A stretch of DNA of 5,954 nt from DATJLQ01 sp035509415 (GTDB lineage: Bacteria > Pseudomonadota > Alphaproteobacteria > JACZXZ01). The position numbers and the translations under genes are program-made. The stretch covers positions 1 to 5,954 of the forward strand of contig DATJLQ010000095.1 in assembly GCA_035509415.1 (NCBI GenBank), given 5' to 3'. Shown here piece after piece: positions 1-5,954 of the stretch. Position 1 is the first letter of the stretch; each line of letters begins with the position of its first letter. The notes beneath the pieces are model-generated. The model saw only the letters and a program-made list of their open reading frames with translations, made no database searches and had not been told where the DNA came from.

Positions 1-621
1 CTTGCCGTCATCACGACGATGAAGCCGACCACGGTCGAGTTCACGGTGGCGCAGAATGATCTCGGACAGGTGATCGACCGCGTCAATGCCGGCGCCAAGC
101 TTCCGGTGACGGCCTACAACCGCGACAACACGCGGCAGATCGCGACCGGCACCTTGTACGCGCTCGGCAACCAGATGACGACCAGCACGGGCACCGTCAC
201 CCTGCGCGCCGAGTTCGACAACGATGACGAGGCGCTCTTTCCCAACGAGTTCGTCAACGTCAAGATCCTGGTCGACACGCTCAAAAATGCCGTGCTCGTG
301 CCGACGCCCGCGGTGCTCTCCGGCGCCCCCGGAGATTACGTGTACCTGGTCAACGCCGACGACACGGTGTCGGTTCGAAAGGTCAAGCTCGGCCCGAGCG
401 ACGGCATCAATACCGCCGTTCTGTCGGGCTTGTCGGCCGGAAACACGGTCGTCATCGACGGGACCGACCGCCTGAGCGACGGAGCGAAGATCAGCATCGC
501 GGCGCCCGCCGCGCCCGGCAAAGCCGCACCGAGCGCCGCACCCACGGAAGGGTCGCCTCCCGGATCGAAGGCCCGAAAGAAGCCCCGCACGGCGGCCCAG
601 GGCGCCGGGACGGCGAGCTGA
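1..621 (+). CDS. mdtA: RND efflux periplasmic adaptor subunit (membrane fusion protein), MdtA-like, C-terminal half; 5' end outside the window
   Basis: This is the periplasmic adaptor that links RND pumps to an outer-membrane channel. The frame is open from base 1 (first codon CTT) to the TGA at 619-621, giving 206 visible residues. E. coli MdtA has about 415, so the lipoyl and hairpin domains and any signal or anchor segment lie upstream. The ATG at 19 is an internal Met, because the family-like sequence VITTMKP reads through it. Visible residues 1-100 look like the beta-barrel domain, with the TTSTGTV motif and the conserved FPNEFVNVKILVDT strand. Residues ~100-165 look like the membrane-proximal domain (AVLVPTPAVL, then GLSAGNTVVIDGTDRLSDGAKI). 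Both align with remembered E. coli MdtA almost without gaps. The last ~40 residues are a low-complexity Ala/Pro/Gly tail with a basic patch (KARKKPR). The gene is followed after 24 bases by the first pump. Assignment to the MdtA/MuxA branch rests on the two RND genes downstream; substrates cannot be read from it. Confidence 0.95.
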   Translation, partial: LAVITTMKPTTVEFTVAQNDLGQVIDRVNAGAKLPVTAYNRDNTRQIATGTLYALGNQMTTSTGTVTLRAEFDNDDEALFPNEFVNVKILVDTLKNAVLVPTPAVLSGAPGDYVYLVNADDTVSVRKVKLGPSDGINTAVLSGLSAGNTVVIDGTDRLSDGAKISIAAPAAPGKAAPSAAPTEGSPPGSKARKKPRTAAQGAGTAS

Positions 622-645
622 CGGATCACACGGCGCGGCGCGCAC
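622..645 (+). promoter_or_regulatory. Short adaptor-pump intergenic spacer without a clear Shine-Dalgarno
   Basis: Twenty-four bases separate the adaptor stop from the ATG of the first pump. I see no purine-rich GGAG-type ribosome site; the spacer is mostly GC-rich, with only a weak CGGCGCGG stretch upstream of the ATG. There is no room for a promoter or terminator, so the pump is presumably read from the upstream transcript. Translation may depend on ribosomes finishing the adaptor gene (inference). The in-frame TGA at 619 bounds the start, and no alternative start codon lies in the spacer. Confidence 0.5.
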
Positions 646-3600
646 ATGAATCTCTCCCGCCTGTTCGTCCTGCGGCCGGTGGCGACATCGCTGCTGATGA
701 TCGCTCTCGTGCTGGTGGGTGCGGTGGCCGTCCGGTTCCTGCCGGTGTCGTCGCTCCCGGACGTCGATTACCCGACCATCCAGGTGCAGACCTTCTATCC
801 CGGTGCAAGCCCGGAGGTGATGACCTCCTCGGTGACCGCCCCCCTCGAGCGCCAGTTCGGCGAGATGCCGGGCCTGAAGCAGATGTCGTCGACCAGCTCG
901 GCCGGCGCCTCGGTGATCACGCTCCAGTTCGGCCTCGATTTGAGCCTCGACATCGCCGAGCAGGAAGTCCAGGCGGCGATCAACGCGTCGGGCAATCTTC
1001 TGCCCTCGGACCTCCCGGCGCCGCCGATCTACGCCAAGATCAATCCGGCCGACGCGCCCGTGCTGACGCTTGCGGTCACGTCCAAGACCATGCCGCTCCC
1101 CGAGGTCGAGGACCTCGCCGACACGCGCATCGCCCAGAAGATCTCCCAGCTCGCCGGCGTCGGTCTCGTGAGCATCAGCGGCGGCGAGCGCCCAGCGGTG
1201 CGCATCCAGGCCCATCTCAAGGCGCTCGCGGCCTACGGCCTCAATATCGACGATCTGCGCACCACCATCGCCAACGCCAACGTCAACACGCCCAAGGGGA
1301 ACTTCGACGGCCCCTCGCGCGCCTACACGATCAACGCCAACGACCAGCTCCAGAACGCGGCCGCCTACCGCAACATCATCGTCGCCTACAAGAACGGCGC
1401 GCCGGTGCGCCTCTCCGAGGTCGCGAGCGTGGTCGAGGGGGCCGAGAACGACCACCTCGCCGCCTGGATGAACACCACCCCCGCCGTGATCGTCAACGTC
1501 CAGCGTCAGCCGGGCGCCAACGTGATCGACGTGGTCGACAGCATCCAGGCGCTGCTGCCGGCGCTCAAGGCGTCGCTGCCGGCCGCGGTTCAGGTGACCG
1601 CACTTACCGACCGCACCACGACCATCCGCGCGTCGGTCGCCGACGTGCAGTTCGAGCTCGTGCTCGCGGTGGCGCTGGTCGTGCTCGTGATCTTCCTGTT
1701 CCTGCGCAACATCCCGGCGACCGTGATCCCGAGCTTCGCGATGCCGATCTCGCTGGTCGGCACCTTCGCCGCGATGTATCTCCTCGGCTACAGCCTCAAC
1801 AACCTCTCGCTCATGGCGCTCACGATCGCGACCGGCTTCGTGGTCGACGACGCGATCGTGATGATCGAGAACATCGTGCGCTTCCTCGAAGCGGGCGACA
1901 GCCCGCTCGAGGCCGCCTTCAAGGGCTCGCGCCAGATCGGCTTCACCATCGTGTCGTTGACCGTGTCGCTGGTCGCGACCCTGATCCCGCTCCTCTTCAT
2001 GGGCGACGTGGTGGGGCGCCTGTTCCACGAGTTCGCGATCACGCTCGCGGTCACCATCGTGATCTCGGCGGTGGTCTCGCTCACCCTGGTGCCGATGCTG
2101 TGCTCGAAGCTCCTGCGCTACCGGCCCGAATCCGAGCAAAGCGCCGTCGAGCGCCGCACCGGGCGCTGGTTCGCGAGCCTCATCCACGCCTACGACAAAG
2201 CGCTCGTCTGGACCCTCGACCGCCAGCCGCTCATCCTTGCGGTCGCGCTCGGGACCCTCGTCCTCACCGCGGTCATGTACGTCTACATCCCGAAGGGCTT
2301 CTTCCCGGTCCAGGACACGGGTCTCATCCAGGGCATTTCCCAAGCGCCCCAATCGATCTCGTTCGAGGCGATGGCGGAGCGCCAGGAGGCGCTCGCGGCC
2401 GCGATCCTCAAGGACCCGGACGTGGTCAACCTCTCCTCCTTCATCGGCGTCGACGGCACCAACATCACCCTCAACAGCGGGCGTTTCCTGATCGCGCTCA
2501 AGCCGCGCGCGGAGCGCAGCCTCACCGCCGCCGAGATCGTGCGCCGCATCGAGGGCGAGGTCGCGGACGTGCCCGGCATTTCGCTTTACATGCAGCCGGT
2601 GCAGGACCTCACCATCGACACGACCGTGAGCCGGACCCAATACCAGTTCGTGCTCGAGGACGCCGACGCCCAGGAATTCGCGACCTGGGTTCCGAAGCTG
2701 ATCCAGAAGCTGGACACGCTGCCCGAAATCGCGGACGTCGCGAGCGACTACCAGAACGACGGGCTCGCGGTCTACATCGACATCGACCGCGCGACCGCGG
2801 CGCGCTTCGGCATCACGCCCGCGACGGTCGACAACGCGCTCTACGATTCCTTCGGCCAGCGCATCGTCTCGACCATCTTCACCCAGGCGAACCAGTATCG
2901 CGTGATCCTCCAGGCGGCACCCGCGCTGCAGCGCTCCCTCGACACGCTCAACACGATGTACCTGCCGTCCGCGGTCTCGACCACGGGCCAGGTGCCGCTG
3001 ACCGCGATCGCGAGCGTGCACGAGGAGACCGCGCCGCTCCAGATCAACCATCTCGGCCAGTTCCCCGCGACCACGATCTCCTTCAACCTCGCCTCGGGCT
3101 ACACGCTCGGCCAGGCGGTCGACGCGATCAAGGCGGCGCAAGCCGAGATGGGCCTGCCCGCGAGCATGATCACGAGCTTCCAGGGCTCGGCGCTCGCGTT
3201 CCAGTCGGCGCTCTCGAACGAGTTGTTCCTGATCCTGGCCGCGATCGTCACGGTCTACATCATCCTGGGCGTGCTCTATGAGAGCTACGTCCACCCGATC
3301 ACCATCCTCTCGACGCTGCCCTCGGCCGGCATCGGCGCGCTGTTGGCGCTTTGGATCAGCGGCAGCGGCCTCGACGTGATCGGCGTCATCGGCATCATCC
3401 TCCTGATCGGCATCGTCAAGAAGAACGCCATCATGATGATCGACTTCGCGCTCGAGGCCGAGCGGCACGAGGGCAAATCGGCGCGCGACGCGATCCACCA
3501 GGCGTGCCTGTTGCGCTTCCGGCCGATCATGATGACGACCATGGCGGCCCTCTTGAGCGCGCTGCCGCTCATGATCGGCACCGGCACCGGCTCCGAGCTG

Positions 3601-3759
3601 CGCCACCCGCTCGGCATCGCGATCGTCGGCGGCCTGATCGTGAGCCAGCTCCTGACCCTGTTCACGACGCCGGTGATCTACCTCGCCTTCGACCGCCTCG
3701 CGGCCTGGAGCGAGCGCGCCCGCGCGGCGCGCGCCGGCGACGCGGGGGTGGCGCCGTGA
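646..3759 (+). CDS. mdtB: Multidrug efflux RND transporter permease, MdtB/MuxB-like (first of two paralogous pumps), complete
   Basis: This is a proton-driven inner-membrane efflux pump of the HAE1 RND family. It has 1037 residues (E. coli MdtB has about 1040). The ATG at 646 is right because the protein opens with the canonical MNLSRLFVLRPVATSLLM leading into TM1 (about 10-30). A large periplasmic porter loop follows to ~335. TM2-TM6 lie at ~336-353, 360-378, 388-407, 435-452 and 465-485, and TM7 at ~530-548. KGFFPVQDTG (550-559) opens the second periplasmic loop, and TM8-TM12 run from ~860 to ~1010. The proton-relay residues are all present: Asp401 and Asp402 in TM4 (GFVVDDAI), Lys926 in TM10 (GIVKKNAIMMIDFA), and Arg957 and Thr964 around TM11 (LLRFRPIMMTT). 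They correspond to AcrB D407, D408, K940, R971 and T978. Motifs such as GVDGTN, QDLTIDT, VSRTQYQF and SGLDVIGVIGIILLIGIVKK match MdtB rather than MdtC. In E. coli MdtB pairs with MdtC as B2C, and MdtB has been proposed to supply most of the proton-coupling role. The TGA overlaps the start of the next pump. Confidence 0.97.
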   Translation: MNLSRLFVLRPVATSLLMIALVLVGAVAVRFLPVSSLPDVDYPTIQVQTFYPGASPEVMTSSVTAPLERQFGEMPGLKQMSSTSSAGASVITLQFGLDLSLDIAEQEVQAAINASGNLLPSDLPAPPIYAKINPADAPVLTLAVTSKTMPLPEVEDLADTRIAQKISQLAGVGLVSISGGERPAVRIQAHLKALAAYGLNIDDLRTTIANANVNTPKGNFDGPSRAYTINANDQLQNAAAYRNIIVAYKNGAPVRLSEVASVVEGAENDHLAAWMNTTPAVIVNVQRQPGANVIDVVDSIQALLPALKASLPAAVQVTALTDRTTTIRASVADVQFELVLAVALVVLVIFLFLRNIPATVIPSFAMPISLVGTFAAMYLLGYSLNNLSLMALTIATGFVVDDAIVMIENIVRFLEAGDSPLEAAFKGSRQIGFTIVSLTVSLVATLIPLLFMGDVVGRLFHEFAITLAVTIVISAVVSLTLVPMLCSKLLRYRPESEQSAVERRTGRWFASLIHAYDKALVWTLDRQPLILAVALGTLVLTAVMYVYIPKGFFPVQDTGLIQGISQAPQSISFEAMAERQEALAAAILKDPDVVNLSSFIGVDGTNITLNSGRFLIALKPRAERSLTAAEIVRRIEGEVADVPGISLYMQPVQDLTIDTTVSRTQYQFVLEDADAQEFATWVPKLIQKLDTLPEIADVASDYQNDGLAVYIDIDRATAARFGITPATVDNALYDSFGQRIVSTIFTQANQYRVILQAAPALQRSLDTLNTMYLPSAVSTTGQVPLTAIASVHEETAPLQINHLGQFPATTISFNLASGYTLGQAVDAIKAAQAEMGLPASMITSFQGSALAFQSALSNELFLILAAIVTVYIILGVLYESYVHPITILSTLPSAGIGALLALWISGSGLDVIGVIGIILLIGIVKKNAIMMIDFALEAERHEGKSARDAIHQACLLRFRPIMMTTMAALLSALPLMIGTGTGSELRHPLGIAIVGGLIVSQLLTLFTTPVIYLAFDRLAAWSERARAARAGDAGVAP
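1810..1859 (+). repeat. 50-base perfect direct repeat, copy 1 (TM4 of the first pump)
   Basis: These 50 bases are identical, synonymous positions included, to 4920-4969 in the second pump gene. They encode LMALTIATGFVVDDAIV, the TM4 segment with the proton-relay aspartates. The two copies are 3110 bases apart, exactly the distance between the two start codons, so they sit at the same residue numbers in both proteins. Identity drops immediately outside (1801-1809 has two mismatches, and base 1860 differs). Confidence 0.95.
3744..3759 (+). promoter_or_regulatory. Overlapping stop/start junction (GTGA) with G-rich ribosome-binding site, mdtB-mdtC
   Basis: The TGA of the first pump (3757-3759) overlaps the GTG start of the second (3756-3758) in a four-base GTGA. 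A run of five G (3744-3748), seven bases before the GTG, is the only candidate Shine-Dalgarno and is a weak match. The overlap suggests termination-reinitiation coupling, which would tie synthesis of the second pump to the first. That fits two subunits of one heterotrimer. The overlap is seen in the sequence; the coupling is inferred. Confidence 0.75.
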
Positions 3760-5954
3760 GCATTTCCGAGCTCTTCATCCGGCGCCCGGTCGCGACCACG
3801 TTGCTCACCGCGGGCATCGCGCTTGCGGGCGCCTTCGCCTTCTTCAAACTCCCGGTCTCGCCGCTGCCGCAGATCGACTTCCCCACCATCTTCGTCCAGG
3901 CCCAGCAACCGGGGGCGAGCCCCGAGACCATGGCGACCAGCGTCGCGACGCCGTTGGAGCGCCACCTGGGCGCCATCGCCGACGTGACCGAGATGACCTC
4001 GTCGAGCACGGTCGGCCATACGCGCATCACGCTCCAATTCGGTCTCGACCGCGACATCAACGGCGCCGCGCGCGACGTGCAGGCCGCGATCAACGCCGCG
4101 CGCGCGGATTTGCCCGCGAGCCTCCGCTCGAACCCGACCTACCGCAAGGTCAACCCGGCGGACGCGCCGATCATGATCCTGGCCCTCACGTCGAATACGC
4201 TGAGCCCCGGCCAGCTCTACGATTCGGCCGCGAGCGTGTTGGAGCAGAAGCTCTCGCAAGTCTCGGGCATCGGCGAGGTCGACGTGGGGGGAAGCTCGCT
4301 GCCCGCGGTGCGCGTCGAGCTCGAGCCCCAGGCGCTCTTCAAATACGGCATCGGCCTCGAGGACGTGCGCGCGGCCCTCGCCGCCGCCAACGCCAATGCG
4401 CCCAAGGGCTCGATCGTCGAGGCAGGCAAGCGCTTCCAGATCTACACCAACGACCAGGCGCGCACCGCGGCCGACTACAAGCCCCTCGTCATCGCCTACC
4501 GCAACGGCGCCGCCGTGCGCCTCTCGGACGTGGCGGACGTGGTCGATTCGGTCGAGGATCTGCGCAACCAGGGTCTCGCCAACGGCCAGCCCGCGGTGCT
4601 CGTGATCCTGCGCCGCGAGCCCGGCGCCAACATCATCGAGACCGTCGACCGGGTGAAGGCGCTCCTGCCCGCGCTTCAGGCCTCGGTGCCCGCGGGCGTC
4701 CACATCGCGATCGCGTCCGACCGCACCACCACGATCCGCGCCTCGCTGCACGACGTCGAGATCACGCTCCTGATCGCGATCATGCTCGTGATCGGCGTCG
4801 TGTTCCTGTTCCTGCGCAACGCGCGCGCGACGCTGATCCCCGGCATCGCGGTGCCGGTCTCGCTCATCGGCACGTTCGGCGCCATGTTCCTCCTGGGCTA
4901 CAGCCTCGACAACCTGTCCCTCATGGCGCTCACGATCGCGACCGGCTTCGTGGTCGACGACGCGATCGTCGTGCTCGAGAACGTCTCGCGCCATCGCGAG
5001 GCGGGCATGCCGGCGATGGAAGCGGCCCTCCTCGGCGCGCGCGAGGTCGGGTTCACGGTGCTGTCGATGAGCACCTCGCTGATCGCGGTGTTTCTCCCGA
5101 TCCTCCTGATGGGCGGGATCGTCGGCCGCCTGTTCCACGAGTTCGCGGTAACGCTCTCGATCGCGATCCTGATCTCGCTCGCGATCTCGCTCACCACGAC
5201 GCCCATGATGTGCGCGTACCTGTTCCGCGACGAGCGCGGCATGCGCCACGGCCGCATCTATCATGCGGTCGAGCGCGCGTTCAACGCGGTGCTCGGCGGC
5301 TACGAGCACAGCCTCGCCTGGGCGCTGCGCCATTCGCGAGTCATGGTCGTGGTGCTGCTCGGCGTGCTCGCCCTCAACGTTTACCTCTTCATCGTGGTGC
5401 CCAAGGGCTTCTTCCCGCAGCAGGACACGGGCCTGATCTCGGGTCTGTCGGACGCCTCGCAGGACATCTCCTTCAACCAGATGGTCAAGGTGCAGCATCG
5501 CCTGACCGACATCATCGCCAAGGATCCGGACGTCGCCTCGTACGTCGCCTCCGTCGGCGGATCGCGCCCCATCAACACCGACTTCCTGATGATGAGCCTG
5601 AAGCCCCGGGACGAGCGCAAGTCCAGTGCCGATGAGGTGATCCGCCGGCTGCGCCGCAAGTTCAGCTCCGTGACCGGCGGTACCGCCTACCTGCAGGCAG
5701 TGCAGGACATCAACATGGGCGGGCGCACCACCCGCACGCAGTACCAGTACACGCTGCAGGATTCGGACCTGGATGAACTGGACGCCTGGGCGCCGAAGCT
5801 GATGGCGGCGCTGCAGAAGCTGCCGGAGCTGTCCGATGTCGCCTCGGACCAGCAGACCAACAGCCCCAAGGTGTCCCTGGTGATCGACCGGGACCAGGCG
5901 GCGCGGTTCGGGATCCAGCCCGAGCTCATCGATGCGACGCTCTACGACGCCTTC
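3756..5954 (+). CDS. mdtC: Multidrug efflux RND transporter permease, MdtC/MuxC-like (second pump), 3' end outside the window
   Basis: This is the second RND pump and the likely heterotrimer partner of the upstream one. I translated the frame by hand from GTG 3756: it is open for 733 codons to the window edge with no stop. MdtC is about 1025 residues, so roughly 300 are missing, including TM8-TM12. The start gives MSISELFIRRPVATTLLT, the family N-terminus leading into TM1. The next in-frame ATG (3930) would remove TM1. A porter loop runs from ~32 to ~335 (NPADAPI at 133-139, DRTTTIRASL near 320-330). TM2-TM7 lie at ~336-354, 361-379, 388-408, 433-452, 464-484 and 529-548, followed by PKGFFPQQDTG (549-559) and the second periplasmic loop. 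Asp401 and Asp402 (GFVVDDAIVVLENVSRH) supply the TM4 proton-relay pair; the Lys and Thr partners lie beyond the edge. REVGFTVLSMS, EFAVTLS, GGSR, LKPRDER, AVQDINMGGR and SDQQ resemble MdtC rather than MdtB. The start is GTG. Leucine codon choice changes after about 5584 (see findings). Substrates are unknown; E. coli MdtABC handles novobiocin and bile salts. Confidence 0.95.
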   Translation, partial: MSISELFIRRPVATTLLTAGIALAGAFAFFKLPVSPLPQIDFPTIFVQAQQPGASPETMATSVATPLERHLGAIADVTEMTSSSTVGHTRITLQFGLDRDINGAARDVQAAINAARADLPASLRSNPTYRKVNPADAPIMILALTSNTLSPGQLYDSAASVLEQKLSQVSGIGEVDVGGSSLPAVRVELEPQALFKYGIGLEDVRAALAAANANAPKGSIVEAGKRFQIYTNDQARTAADYKPLVIAYRNGAAVRLSDVADVVDSVEDLRNQGLANGQPAVLVILRREPGANIIETVDRVKALLPALQASVPAGVHIAIASDRTTTIRASLHDVEITLLIAIMLVIGVVFLFLRNARATLIPGIAVPVSLIGTFGAMFLLGYSLDNLSLMALTIATGFVVDDAIVVLENVSRHREAGMPAMEAALLGAREVGFTVLSMSTSLIAVFLPILLMGGIVGRLFHEFAVTLSIAILISLAISLTTTPMMCAYLFRDERGMRHGRIYHAVERAFNAVLGGYEHSLAWALRHSRVMVVVLLGVLALNVYLFIVVPKGFFPQQDTGLISGLSDASQDISFNQMVKVQHRLTDIIAKDPDVASYVASVGGSRPINTDFLMMSLKPRDERKSSADEVIRRLRRKFSSVTGGTAYLQAVQDINMGGRTTRTQYQYTLQDSDLDELDAWAPKLMAALQKLPELSDVASDQQTNSPKVSLVIDRDQAARFGIQPELIDATLYDAF
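4920..4969 (+). repeat. 50-base perfect direct repeat, copy 2 (TM4 of the second pump)
   Basis: This is the partner of 1810-1859, covering residues 389-405 of the second pump. Conservation of the protein explains the amino-acid identity. The lack of any synonymous difference across about 16 codons could come from strong codon bias or from gene conversion between the two neighbouring genes. Confidence 0.95.

Noticed and set aside
19..21. ATG as the start of a short 200-residue adaptor
   Set aside because: The frame is open to base 1 and the preceding codons (LAVITT) continue the adaptor alignment. A start here would lack the lipoyl and hairpin domains, so the gene is simply cut by the window edge.
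2100..3281. A 393-codon plus-strand open frame in another frame inside the first pump gene
   Set aside because: The product is Arg/Pro/His/Ala-rich with no domain and lies wholly within well-conserved RND coding sequence, so it is a frame shadow of high GC.
3678..5498. A 606-codon open frame on the minus strand opposite the second pump gene
   Set aside because: Its product is a low-complexity mix of Arg, Asp, Glu, His and Gly with no recognisable domain. It is what the antisense strand of a gene with G/C third positions gives, and the plus strand there encodes a clear RND pump throughout.
5210..5635. A 141-codon plus-strand open frame near the right edge, which might suggest a frameshift in the second pump
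   Set aside because: The true pump frame (from GTG 3756) stays open through this whole stretch with conserved motifs (PKGFFPQQDTG, KDPDV, LKPRDER), so there is no frameshift.
1..5954. A novel system hidden among or between the genes
   Set aside because: The three genes account for all but 24 bases, and each matches a known MdtABC-type component with its key residues intact. I saw no inverted repeats, arrays, RNA-like structures or extra genes that would support more.

Overview
The window is GC-rich (roughly two thirds G+C by eye), with third codon positions almost entirely G or C. It is filled from edge to edge by three same-strand genes of one operon. By close resemblance to remembered Escherichia coli MdtA, MdtB and MdtC, this is an MdtABC/MuxABC-type tripartite multidrug efflux operon. 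It consists of a periplasmic adaptor (membrane fusion protein) followed by two paralogous but different RND inner-membrane pumps. This gene set is typical of Gram-negative Proteobacteria. The base composition suits a high-GC alpha-, beta- or gammaproteobacterium, but I cannot place it more precisely from sequence alone.

Layout: 1-621 is the C-terminal half of the adaptor (mdtA-like), cut by the left edge. After 24 bases comes the complete first RND pump (mdtB-like, 646-3759, 1037 residues). Its stop codon overlaps the GTG start of the second RND pump (mdtC-like, 3756-5954, 733 residues visible) in a GTGA junction. The second pump is cut by the right edge, with about 300 residues missing by comparison with the family length. 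There is no gene-free stretch longer than 24 bases. I see no promoter, terminator, RNA gene, mobile element or CRISPR array. The operon promoter, the N-terminal half of the adaptor and any outer-membrane channel gene or regulator lie outside the window.

How they work together: in this family the two RND proteins assemble as a heterotrimer (MdtB2MdtC in E. coli). The heterotrimer uses the proton gradient to export drugs. The adaptor bridges it to a TolC/OpmB-type outer-membrane channel. Both pumps here carry the paired aspartates of the TM4 proton relay at residues 401-402. The first pump also has the matching Lys926, Arg957 and Thr964.

This is a conventional system, and I found no undescribed machinery. 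The points worth a second look are a perfect 50-base repeat shared by the two pump genes, a change in leucine codon preference over the last ~370 bases that could mark recombination or an assembly join, and the stop/start overlap between the two pump subunits.
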